Positions 42,817-51,056 of a stretch of DNA of 64,000 nt are shown piece after piece; the first letter of the stretch is position 1, and every line of letters starts with the position of its first letter. The stretch is from Lacihabitans sp. CCS-44 (GTDB lineage: Bacteria > Bacteroidota > Bacteroidia > Cytophagales > Spirosomataceae). The notes beneath the pieces were generated by a model. It worked only from the letters and a program-made list of their open reading frames with translations, had not been told where the DNA came from and did no database searches. Where the stretch lies: the NCBI RefSeq assembly GCF_024343735.1, contig NZ_RJUE01000002.1, positions 124,001-188,000 of the forward strand. The letters are read 5' to 3'. Made by a program: the position numbers and the translations under genes.

Positions 42817-44058
42817 ATGCAAAACCTCATTGGCCTCCTCGGAGTGATACTTATTCTAGCAGTAGCATTTTTGCTTTCAAATAATCGCAAAGCCATCAAC
42901 TACAGAACAGTGGGTGTCGGATTATTTCTTCAGCTTTTGCTTGGTTTATTTATTTTAAAAACCACCATGGGTAAAGAACTATTTTCTACCTTGGGCAGAT
43001 GGGTGACTCGAGTAATCGATTTCTCAAATGATGGGGCTGTATTTGTATTTGGCCCATTGGCACAAAACGACCTTGTGGCCAAGGCATTTGGTGGAGCAGG
43101 TTTTATTTTCTTTTTCAAGATTATTCCAACCATCATTTTTGTGGCAGTTTTGGTGAATATTTTCTACTATTTGGGCATTATTCAGTTCGTAGTGAAGTGG
43201 TTGGCAATTGGCATGAAAAAAATCATGAATATCAGCGGAGCTGAGGCACTTTCGAATATTGCCAGTACGTTTGTGGGTCAAGTAGAAGCACAAATCATGA
43301 TTAAACCTTACCTAAAAGGCATGACGAATTCTGAACTTACTGCTTCTATGGCTGGTAGTTATGCTTGTATTGCGGGTGGGGTGATGGCGACTTATATTCA
43401 GTTTGGCGTAAAGGCCGAATATTTGATAGCGGCAAGTATAATGGCAGCACCTGGTGCTTTGGCGATAGCCAAAATCATGTTTCCAGAGACCGAAGAGTCA
43501 GAGACAAAAGGCGAAGTTTCTTTAAAAGTGAAAAAAGAACATACCAATTTCATTGACGCCGTATCAGCAGGTTGTTCTGATGGTCTTAAAGTAGGTTTGA
43601 ATGTATTGGCGATGTTGATAGGATTTCTTGCCCTGATAGCCTTGATAAACTTTTTATTGGGCAAAATTGGAGGTTTGGTGGCAATGCCAACCTTAAGTTT
43701 GGACTTGATTTTGGGCTATCTTTTTGCGGGATTTGCATGGACAATGGGCGTGCCTTCAGCCGAAATAGTGCAAGCTGGCTCATTAATGGGCACAAAGCTT
43801 GCAGCAAACGAATTTGTAGCGTATTTGAATTTAAAAGGGATGATGGAAGCTGGAGCTTTATCTCCTAAAACCATTGCTATTGTTAGTTTTGCACTCTGTG
43901 GCTTTGCAAACTTGGGCTCTCTGGGCATACAGATTGGTGGAATATCGGCCTTAGAGCCTTCAAGAAGAGAAGATTTAACTAAAGTGGCCGTGAGAGCTTT
44001 GATAGCAGGTACTTTGGCCAGTTATATGTCGGCTACTATCGCTGGTTTGTTGTTTTAA
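42817..44058 (+). CDS. concentrative nucleoside transporter (NupC/CNT family)
   Basis: A 413-residue membrane protein with about ten helices. FFKIIPTIIFVAVLVNIFYYLGI, followed by GAEALSNIASTFVGQVEAQIMIKPYL (gate region) and a late LCGFANLGSLGIQIGGISAL, are strong CNT signatures. It imports nucleosides with sodium or protons. It is monocistronic: about 265 nt of AT-rich sequence before it and a strong hairpin after it (44082-44116). Which nucleosides are carried cannot be told from the sequence. Confidence 0.94.
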   Translation: MQNLIGLLGVILILAVAFLLSNNRKAINYRTVGVGLFLQLLLGLFILKTTMGKELFSTLGRWVTRVIDFSNDGAVFVFGPLAQNDLVAKAFGGAGFIFFFKIIPTIIFVAVLVNIFYYLGIIQFVVKWLAIGMKKIMNISGAEALSNIASTFVGQVEAQIMIKPYLKGMTNSELTASMAGSYACIAGGVMATYIQFGVKAEYLIAASIMAAPGALAIAKIMFPETEESETKGEVSLKVKKEHTNFIDAVSAGCSDGLKVGLNVLAMLIGFLALIALINFLLGKIGGLVAMPTLSLDLILGYLFAGFAWTMGVPSAEIVQAGSLMGTKLAANEFVAYLNLKGMMEAGALSPKTIAIVSFALCGFANLGSLGIQIGGISALEPSRREDLTKVAVRALIAGTLASYMSATIAGLLF

Positions 44059-44081
44059 AATTTAAAATCAAAAAAATATTT

Positions 44082-44116
44082 AAATGCCTGATAGTAAGTT
44101 ATATCAGGCATTTTTT
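44082..44116 (+). terminator. hairpin terminator after the nucleoside transporter
   Basis: AAATGCCTGATA at 44082-44093 pairs with TATCAGGCATTT at 44102-44113 (12 bp, 8-nt loop), followed by TTT; the A-rich left flank also makes it work for the opposite strand. Confidence 0.85.
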
Positions 44117-44138
44117 ATTTCATAGTTTACGCAAGATT

Positions 44139-44489
44139 TTACGCACTCTTAAGCTCAAACCAAGTCCAGATTGCGGTGGCCAAGTCTATGCCTGCAAAAA
44201 GTATTAAGGGTGTTGCTGCTTGACCAGTTGCTACCAATAATACAAAACCCACTACGATTACCAATCGGCTGTAAATGGTAATTCTGATTAAATCTGTGTT
44301 TCCATACTGAATCACACCATAATAAAGCAGAACAAAAGCAATCAGCACAACGCCTAGTACTTTTATCCATACTTCTGAAGTAGGCTCAAATCCAAACATA
44401 CCTAAAAGCATGTTGGGTACAAAAATAAGTTGAAGTGCTGTAATAAGCACATAAATAGCTTGAACGCTGAGCGATAATGATTTTTTCAT
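44139..44489 (-). CDS. four-helix membrane protein, unknown function
   Basis: A 116-residue protein with four membrane helices (about 5-29, 42-61, 68-88, 92-112) and little outside the membrane. The pattern FVPNMLLGMFGF after helix 1 and IDLATAIWTWFELK at the end is seen in small DUF-type membrane proteins of Bacteroidota; I cannot name the family. It converges on the nucleoside transporter and shares its bidirectional hairpin. Its upstream region carries a pair of 21-bp-spaced direct repeats (44720-44759), 230 nt from the start. Confidence 0.6.
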   Translation of the reverse strand: MKKSLSLSVQAIYVLITALQLIFVPNMLLGMFGFEPTSEVWIKVLGVVLIAFVLLYYGVIQYGNTDLIRITIYSRLVIVVGFVLLVATGQAATPLILFAGIDLATAIWTWFELKSA

Positions 44490-44827
44490 GGTCCATTGGG
44501 GGTTTGTTAAAAATGTGAATTTAAATCATATTGATTGAATAAAATTTATCATGCTGTAAATAGTTGATAGTGTTTTATTTAAAGGTAATATGATAGTCAG
44601 TTTTTAGAGCTAAGATGATATGTCAGGATGCTAATTATTGAATAATTTACTTATTTTACATCCTTACTTTATTGTCTTGCAACTTCAAAGTTTTGGCTTA
44701 ATTAAAACGAAATTTCAGATTATCTATTAAAACTTGTTGGTTATCTATTAAACATTGTTTTATCATATTGTGGCAAAAAAAAATTAAAGTTTTTTTGTGA
44801 TGGTTTGATTAACCTTAGTCAAACAAA
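44490..44827 (-). other. AT-rich intergenic region, no gene seen
   Basis: About 340 bp between two minus-strand genes. No reading frame or RNA gene is apparent. The only structure is the direct-repeat pair at 44720-44759. Confidence 0.55.
44720..44759 (-). repeat. two direct repeats at 21-bp spacing
   Basis: TTATCTATTAAA starts at 44720 and again at 44741; over 19 positions the copies agree at 17. On the minus strand the repeat cores read ACAAGTTTT and ACAATGTTT. A 21-bp period is what LytTR-domain regulators use, and two such regulators are encoded at 46.1-47.9 kb. The nearest downstream gene on this strand is the four-helix protein. Confidence 0.45.
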
Positions 44828-44861
44828 AAAATGCCGAAAACCTATTGGCTTTTGGCATTTT
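44828..44861 (-). terminator. hairpin terminator of the amidase gene
   Basis: AAAATGCC at 44828-44835 pairs with GGCATTTT at 44854-44861; an inner GAAAACC/GGCTTTT arm extends the stem with mismatches. The minus-strand side is followed by T-rich sequence. Confidence 0.75.
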
Positions 44862-44887
44862 AAACGAAATGTATTTTATAAAGAATC

Positions 44888-45712
44888 CTAATGATGCATG
44901 AGTCCTTGTGCAAACCAGTTGGCTATGGCTTGGCGATTGTCAGCGAGTAACAAGCGTTTGCGGTCAAATTCGTTCGTGATATTGCCTAATTCTATAAAAA
45001 CTATCGGTGGTTTTGATTCCTTTATCATCCAAAGATCACGGGCTTTTACCTCTCCTGTGTAGCCACGACCTTTTTGTTTTGCATTGTACTTTTGTTTTAT
45101 AGTATCATACATGCCTTCTGCCAATTGCTTGCTTTCAGGCTTTCTGTCATTGTAATAAAAAAATATGTCTACTTTGTGATTCGTAATACGAGAGTCCACA
45201 TGGGTTTCAATGACTCTTTGCGTTTCGTATCCTTTAGCTGCATTTTCAACAAATAAATCATTGATTATTTTGGTTCTTTGTTTAAGACGGGCTGATTGGC
45301 TCAGTGGGATTTTGTTACCACCCCAAACTACCTCATCCGTGTCCGTTTCTAGGTACTCATTATCTCTGATACCATCGTTTTCATCCCTCACAATCATGTA
45401 CACTTTGGCTCCATGCATTAAAAGATTTTTAGCCAGACGAAGACTTACATCGTAAGCATATTCGTCTTCTGCTACCATTTTTCCATTTACTGTGATGTTT
45501 GCTCCCGGATCAGGGCCTCCATGTCCGCTTACAATATAATAAACGTGGTCGTAAAGTTCATTATCTATGATTGGCGTGGTGGCATGGTCGTTTCCGAAAA
45601 TTTCAAAATTGACAACCTTGGGAGAGTTTTTTGAGTTTGGGTTTTTGTCTTTGAAAGAACTCAAACCTGCAAAGGCAATAAATGCCGAAAAGGAAAGTAA
45701 AAAATGTTTCAT
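44888..45712 (-). CDS. N-acetylmuramoyl-L-alanine amidase (Amidase_3)
   Basis: A 274-residue protein with an N-terminal signal or anchor (HFLLSFSAFIAFAGLSSF). The catalytic domain begins at about 60. Zinc ligands and base are visible in order: His in VSGHGGPDPGAN, Glu in AEDEYAYDVSLRL, His in ETHVDSR, and Glu in FIELGNITNEFDRKRL. It cuts the amide bond between MurNAc and L-Ala in peptidoglycan. A longer insert than in minimal Amidase_3 domains (EYLETDTDEVVWGGNKIPL) lies between the second and third motifs. It is transcribed alone. Confidence 0.88.
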   Translation of the reverse strand: MKHFLLSFSAFIAFAGLSSFKDKNPNSKNSPKVVNFEIFGNDHATTPIIDNELYDHVYYIVSGHGGPDPGANITVNGKMVAEDEYAYDVSLRLAKNLLMHGAKVYMIVRDENDGIRDNEYLETDTDEVVWGGNKIPLSQSARLKQRTKIINDLFVENAAKGYETQRVIETHVDSRITNHKVDIFFYYNDRKPESKQLAEGMYDTIKQKYNAKQKGRGYTGEVKARDLWMIKESKPPIVFIELGNITNEFDRKRLLLADNRQAIANWFAQGLMHH

Positions 45713-46085
45713 ATTTGTATTTTAGAAAAGCGTTAAAAACGGGCTATGAGCAATATTTTACAATAACTGTGCCAGAAAATGATTTTGAAAATATTTAGAT
45801 TAAAACAAAATGGACAAAACACATATTTAAAAAAGAGAAGCATCCCAATGAGATGCTTTCTAATTAAAATTTACAGTTCATATTCCTAAAAACCGTTTAT
45901 CATCTATAGCTCTAATATAGATGAAGAAATTTATGGAACAAAAGTAAGTTTCTAGATACGTAAAATCTTTTTTTTTGCCGTCAAACGTACACAGAATAAT
46001 GTTTTTTGGTTATGAATGATACTAAATAAGATTGGAATAGAAATTCGAAGTAGTTGGAAGATTTAATTCTTTAACACAAGATGAT
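45713..46085 (-). other. intergenic region, no gene seen
   Basis: About 370 bp between the amidase gene and a LytTR regulator gene. No coding frame; one hairpin at 45829-45860. Confidence 0.55.
45829..45860 (-). terminator. possible terminator after the LytTR regulator gene
   Basis: AAGCATC (45838-45844) pairs with GATGCTT (45852-45858). The minus-strand right side runs into TCTCTTTTTT. It is 226 nt beyond the regulator stop, so it could serve a longer transcript. Confidence 0.5.
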
Positions 46086-46796
46086 TCAATTGATTAAATT
46101 TTTTAAATTCTTTCTATAGGTTGTACTTACAGGGATTTTAGTTTCCGAACTGAGAATTAGTTCATTTGTTCCTATGGACTCTACGTATTCCGTATTCACG
46201 GCAAATTTGTGGTGAACTCTTTTGAATCTATCGTCCAATTGATTGTTCAATATCTTAGTAAGAGAAATTTTTTCAATTAGTTTTCTTGTTTTGGTATATA
46301 AGTAGCAATAATTTCCGGATGATTCTAAATAGATAATTTCTGAATAATTGTGTTTTTCCTTTATTTTACCGTTTTTCTTGATAAAGAGGTATTTGTTATC
46401 CACAAAATCATGAAGCTTATTTTTCCTAAATTGTTCAAGAGCATATTTCATGACTGATTGAAGGGAGATTTTGTGAAAGGGTTTTATCAAATATCCATAC
46501 ACAATATCTTTTATTTTCGCATAAATTTCTTCTTCTCTATGTGCGGTTATACATACTATTGGAATACCTAATGAGTTAATATGGGTTAAAAAATCATAGC
46601 TAACAAATTGACCATGAATATTCAAATCACAAATAAATAGATCAATTTTATAGTTTTCAAGGTAATAATTTACCTTATCAATTTCGTCAATAATACTCAC
46701 AATATTAAAAGTTGTATTTTCAAGCATAAGCTTTAAAGCCATTTGGAAAAATGAATCATCCTCTAAAATTAAAAGGTTAATTTGGTCGTTGTCCAT
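46086..46796 (-). CDS. LytTR-family response regulator (orphan)
   Basis: A 236-residue regulator. The receiver (1-120) has the acidic pair Asp13/Asp14, the phospho-site Asp57 in LFICDLNIHG and the Lys in YLIKPFHK. The LytTR domain (about 140-236) has YSEIIYLESSGNYCYLYTKTRK and FKRVHHKFAVNTEYVES. No histidine kinase gene is adjacent, so its partner is encoded elsewhere. A solo LytTR gene lies 0.7 kb away on the other strand. The gene is more AT-rich than the rest of the window. Confidence 0.9.
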   Translation of the reverse strand: MDNDQINLLILEDDSFFQMALKLMLENTTFNIVSIIDEIDKVNYYLENYKIDLFICDLNIHGQFVSYDFLTHINSLGIPIVCITAHREEEIYAKIKDIVYGYLIKPFHKISLQSVMKYALEQFRKNKLHDFVDNKYLFIKKNGKIKEKHNYSEIIYLESSGNYCYLYTKTRKLIEKISLTKILNNQLDDRFKRVHHKFAVNTEYVESIGTNELILSSETKIPVSTTYRKNLKNLIN

Positions 46797-47170
46797 TTAT
46801 ATATCAGTGAGTTAATTTTAATCAACCTTTCAATTTATTGTTTTATAAACAAAGTAAAGCGAGTGATTTGGTAATCAGAAGTAAAACTTTTCAATATTAT
46901 ATATAGTTTTAACCTTTTATCAAAACAGTATAATAACGCTTCAAACTTATTCAATTTTTAGTTTGACTTGATATAAATTTCGTTAAAGTATTTGTATTTT
47001 CTCCTTCAAAATTATTAGTTTGTTGAGCCAAACTTGTTTTCGTAATAAGTAAATGTACATAATTATGTATTTTTTGGTGAAAATATTCAATAGTTGCCCA
47101 TCCTCACCAATTTTAGCATTTGTAGTTCAGTCAAAAAACTAACTTTGATAATGTGAAAATATGAAGTGGA

Positions 47171-47399
47171 AAATTTACCTATTATTTTGAATTAAAGATG
47201 ATTTTAGAGGGTTTAGCAGGACAGAACACTTTGGTGATTTTGAGTCAGAAGTACAATATTACCCGCAATTAAATACCGTTTTGGAAGCAAGATTTTTTTA
47301 GACAAGGCTAAACAAGTCTTAGAATCAATGAAAGATTCACCTAGTAATGATAGAGAAGATGCGGATCTTCTTTATGCATAAATCGGCAGCTTCAAATGA
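47171..47399 (+). pseudogene. decayed IS3-family orfA remnant
   Basis: Translating across frames gives an IS3-type OrfA: FELKMILEGLAGQNTLVIL, then SQKYNITRN-stop-I with a Trp-Lys pair after it. After one frameshift it continues DKAKQVLESMKDSPSNDREDADLLYA-stop-IGS. These match the helix-turn-helix and leucine-zipper start of IS3-group OrfA proteins (LEALxGQxT, SQKYxITPNQI, WKxxFL, FLDKAKxVFE, ADLYAKIG). At least two stops and one frameshift break it. No orfB or inverted ends were recognised nearby. Confidence 0.6.
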
Positions 47400-47529
47400 T
47401 TACTCATGTTACATTAAAATAGAGCATTTTGAGGTTTTAACCAAAAATACTTTAGATATGTACTTTTTTAGAATATCAAATTGTGACATTGTTCAATACA
47501 CTTGATATTTGGGCATAAATCAATTTAAT

Positions 47530-47919
47530 ATGTCACGGTACATTAAGCTTTTTGAAGCAAATTATTTAGACAAAATCGTTTATTTAGAAGCTGTCAGTAA
47601 TTACACGAAACTTCATTTATCATCCGGAGAGAAATTAGTAATTCCAAAAACCTTAAAGTTTTTTGAGTCACTGCTTGTTGGTAAATTTACAAGGATACAT
47701 CGTAAATTTTTATCGAATAATAAGGTAGAGTGGAAAGTTTCTGATACTTTTTTGATATATGATGGTTATCGACTGCCTTTTTCGAGGAGAAAGAGATCCT
47801 TAGTCCTCCGAATGGTAAGAAATATTAAGCTAATTGCTAATATTAATTTATACAATATTCGTCGCAAAAAAGGAACAGATATTACAAATGTAAATTATTA
47901 TTATAAGCCAAATGGATAA
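47530..47919 (+). CDS. stand-alone LytTR DNA-binding domain protein
   Basis: A 129-residue product from the ATG at 47530; a TTG at 47509 would add seven residues, and I prefer the ATG because non-ATG starts are rare here. The LytTR domain fills the N-terminal 95 residues (KIVYLEAVSNYTKLHLSSGEKLVIPKTL, then FTRIHRKFLSNNKVEWKV and GYRLPFSRRKRSLV). No receiver domain precedes it. The tail after 95 (NINLYNIRRKKG...YYYKPNG) is short, basic and Asn/Tyr-rich. Such solo LytTR proteins act without phosphorylation. It follows the decayed IS3 fragment. Confidence 0.75.
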   Translation: MSRYIKLFEANYLDKIVYLEAVSNYTKLHLSSGEKLVIPKTLKFFESLLVGKFTRIHRKFLSNNKVEWKVSDTFLIYDGYRLPFSRRKRSLVLRMVRNIKLIANINLYNIRRKKGTDITNVNYYYKPNG

Positions 47920-49518
47920 ATAATTGAAAGATTTATTTTTCTATAGTCTTGTTGTCTCAAACCTTTGCAGGTTTTGTTTTATCAAAATCAGGATTCAGTT
48001 TAGACAAAAGATTATGGTATCTGAAAAGCAAAAAAAAAGTATAAAAGTTTAATAATCAGTTGTTGCTTCGATTGGTGTTCTTCTATACCATGAATCATTA
48101 TTTTTAATCAGAAAGAGAAGAGTAGTTGTTTCGTGATGTTAATTTAGCAGTTTTCAAAAGGATCCTCGTTTTCAAATTAAAAATGCCATCAGGTCTGGTG
48201 ACTAAAAATGTTTTTATGAAAGCAAACGAGTTTTTTTCTAAGATATTAATGTAAATCAGTATATCTGCTTAAACTCAAAAACTTAGCCAAGGTTTATAAA
48301 AAAAACCGTATCTTCAATAGGCAGAAATTTTAGTTACCGATAAAGGCAGATATTATCTCATCAAGGGCTGCTTTTTTTATAGGTAAAAGGGAATGAATCA
48401 CATTTCATCATGTTATTAATTGTTTTGTGAGATTTAAAGTATAAATAACAAAAGTAGATTTTTACTGTAGATAGGATTTTAACCAAGGTTAAGAATTTTT
48501 GATTTAATGGAACTACAACCAAAAGAGAATAATCATTCATAGTTGCGAGTATCTAGTGACTTACCGAAGACTGGAGAAAGTAATGTTTTAATTGCAAATC
48601 CATCCAGTTGTGACTTTTCAGTTACCAATGGATGGGTCTGAAGCTTTTCTAATCAAAATGAAAGTATCAAATTCATACAACTTCTCCATTATTTGTAGCA
48701 GTAGTGGCGGCTACCTTTTAAACAAAAAGGGTCAGTAGGGGTTATGTTCTGCATAAAGTATTTAGGTCAAAATCTGAATTTCGCAGCTCCAAGAATATAC
48801 CTGAAGGTTTTTTCTAAGGACAGATCAAATCTTGATACAATTTTAAATAAAAATAAATTTAGATAGCTGGAATTGAACGTAATGGTTGAAAAATCAAATA
48901 ATATGATTGAGGATAAAAAAATATAAAAATGTTATAGATTTAATTTTACTCATTGTCCACAAATGAGGTGGCAGTCTTCAATATTTATTATTAAGAAAAT
49001 TTACTTTTCAATAGCTATTTTTTAAGTCATGACCATCTAAATACGGTCAGAAAGAAAATTAATTTGAATATAGAAAAACAAACCGAGATAATTTGGATTT
49101 ACAATGAAGCTACTTTTAAAAAGGCTCTACACTATTACTTTTTATAATAAAGATAAGGAGCACTGGTATTACTTTTAAATATTATAGGAGTTGTAGATGA
49201 GGGTTAAAATTATACAAAGAGGGGAAATGTTTATAGATACATAAATACAACAAATTCACATTGCTGATGCAATTTGTAATTTTTCTTTTGGGAAAAAAGA
49301 TGAAGCTAGCTCAAACTAGAAGCAAGCTTAAATTAGATCACATATATCAAATGAATATTGGTTTTATAGCATATGCGACTAATGTAAGTTTTTAACTTTT
49401 TAAATTACATTTAATTGAAAAATAATATTTAAACTATTACACGGTTTCTGGTAACAGTTTCCTTAATCCAAAATCAAATATAATCAATTCAAATTCTTAA
49501 TATTTAACGAATACTTTA
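47920..49518 (+). other. 1.6-kb non-coding, AT-rich stretch
   Basis: No frame longer than about 60 codons is open on either strand; short frames are broken throughout. No tRNA, terminator or clear repeat was seen. A short frame near 48590-48740 (VVTFQLPMDGSEAFLI) has a coding look, but no family is recognised. With the IS3 remnant just before it, the stretch looks like decayed accessory DNA. Confidence 0.5.
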
Positions 49519-50298
49519 ATGAACACAGATTTAGAAAACCTAATCAGAAAAACTGAAGACCTGAGGGATGATATAATTAATCACAAGGTTTTTTCAGTAA
49601 TAGAGACCTTGGATGACTTGAGGATATTTATGCAGTTTCATGTATTTGCTGTTTGGGATTTTATGTCATTGTTGAAAACTCTCCAAAATAGCCTAACCTG
49701 TACTTCTGTCCCATGGTTTCCAAAAGACTTTGGAGAACTGGTATATTTTATAAATGAAATTGTACTTTGCGAGGAGTCAGATATTGACAGTCGGGGTATT
49801 AGAAAAAGTCATTATGAACTCTATATTGATGCAATGAATGAATGCAATGCTGATACGACAAGTATAGATATGTTCTTAGAGGTTTTGGGTAAAACTAAAG
49901 ATTTTAATTGTGCATTTTCGAAATCTGAAACTCCAATTGAGGCAAAAAAATTTGTTGAGTTTACTTTTGAAGTCATTAAGATTCAAAAACCTCATATTTT
50001 GGCAGCAGTTTTTGCAATAGGTAGAGAAGATTTAATTCCAAAAATGTTTTTCTCATTGGTAAATGAACTTGATTTAAATTTCCCTCAGCATCTTTCACTT
50101 TTTAAATTTTACTTAGAAAGGCATATTGAAATAGACGGCGATCATCATAGTGATTTATCCCTTAAAATGATTAAGCATCTTTGCGGTAATTGCGAAAACT
50201 TATGGATTGAAGCAGAAGTATTTTCTATTGAATCTCTCAAGAAACGTAAAGAACTTTGGGATGGGGCATACAATTCAATTATAAAGAACAAAGTTTAG
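49519..50298 (+). CDS. DUF3050 family protein (heme-oxygenase-like fold)
   Basis: A 259-residue soluble protein. FMQFHVFAVWDFMSLLKTLQ (about 37-56), VPWFPKDF, and FYLERHIEIDGDHHSDLSLKMI (about 200-221) are the hallmark segments of DUF3050. The family has the helical heme-oxygenase-like fold, and paired Glu/His/Asp residues in these motifs suggest a possible di-iron site, as in HDO-type oxidases. The actual reaction is unknown. It follows 1.6 kb of non-coding DNA and is itself AT-rich. The next gene is a hypothetical on the same strand, 140 bp on. Confidence 0.85.
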   Translation: MNTDLENLIRKTEDLRDDIINHKVFSVIETLDDLRIFMQFHVFAVWDFMSLLKTLQNSLTCTSVPWFPKDFGELVYFINEIVLCEESDIDSRGIRKSHYELYIDAMNECNADTTSIDMFLEVLGKTKDFNCAFSKSETPIEAKKFVEFTFEVIKIQKPHILAAVFAIGREDLIPKMFFSLVNELDLNFPQHLSLFKFYLERHIEIDGDHHSDLSLKMIKHLCGNCENLWIEAEVFSIESLKKRKELWDGAYNSIIKNKV

Positions 50299-50439
50299 GG
50301 CTGTAGAACATCTAGTTGTCGATGTATGATAATTTAGACTAGTACGGTAACCTATTCTTATATAGTTGTGTACAGAAAATTTAGACCCAAAGGCTAATGG
50401 TACCTGCTTGAGGTACTTTTGTGCTAATAATTAAAAAAT

Positions 50440-50955
50440 ATGAGAATAATCCATTTATCCAAGAGTAATTATCTGGAGTTTTGTCCCAGCACAAATTTTT
50501 TTCAAGACTCACAGCTAAGTCTTCCAAAAATATTTCAAGTTTCTAAAGATTTAAAATTACTTTCCTGTAAAAATGAAAGCTTTGAATTTAACGCTTCTAT
50601 TTTTGGTTTTGGTAAATACACTGATTCTATTTGGATTGAATTCCCTAGTGTTTGTAGGTACTCATCTAATGAATATTTTCTTATGGGTATAACAAAAGAG
50701 TATCTTAAGTTCAATTTGGACGATTGTAATCCTTCAGAGATAGATAAAAATATCAATCTATTTATTTCTCGCTTTAATAGGAATGAAATGACCTTGGACA
50801 TATTAAAAAAGGAATGGGATATTTTTAGAAATAAAATTCAGACTTCGGAACTCAGTTCGAGGGTTATCTCAGCTTTTGTAATTCGGGTTTCATATTTCAT
50901 AAATCAATCTTTGGTAAATTCAATTTTTGAACCAGTCGGATTAATGCAAAAATAG
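50440..50955 (+). CDS. hypothetical protein, no recognisable family
   Basis: A 171-residue soluble protein with no signal peptide or membrane helix. It is rich in Asn, Ser, Phe and Ile and ends in a helical FVIRVSYFINQSLVNSIFE stretch. I see no catalytic pattern. A TACTTTTG at 50414-50421 fits the -7 promoter element and partly overlaps a small inverted repeat (GTACCT/AGGTAC). The frame is long for such AT-rich DNA and is free of stops, so it is probably a real gene, in a zone with signs of recent gain or decay. Confidence 0.5.
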   Translation: MRIIHLSKSNYLEFCPSTNFFQDSQLSLPKIFQVSKDLKLLSCKNESFEFNASIFGFGKYTDSIWIEFPSVCRYSSNEYFLMGITKEYLKFNLDDCNPSEIDKNINLFISRFNRNEMTLDILKKEWDIFRNKIQTSELSSRVISAFVIRVSYFINQSLVNSIFEPVGLMQK

Positions 50956-51014
50956 TTTTGATGTGATTTTCGGTTTTTTTATACTTAGCAAGATTTAATT
51001 TAAATTATTTACTT

Positions 51015-51022
51015 TATGTTTG
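51015..51022 (+). promoter_or_regulatory. possible -7 element for the M20 peptidase gene (TATGTTTG)
   Basis: TATGTTTG fits TAnnTTTG, 35 nt before the ATG at 51057. No TTTG is present at the expected distance upstream. Confidence 0.4.
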
Positions 51023-51056
51023 TAAAGTTTCGAAAATCATAAGAATTCATAAAAAT

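Noticed and set aside
50366-50425. Possible insertion-sequence end (TGTACAGAAAATTTAGACCC and a small GTACCT/AGGTAC hairpin)
   Set aside because: No matching inverted end, transposase gene or target duplication was found nearby.
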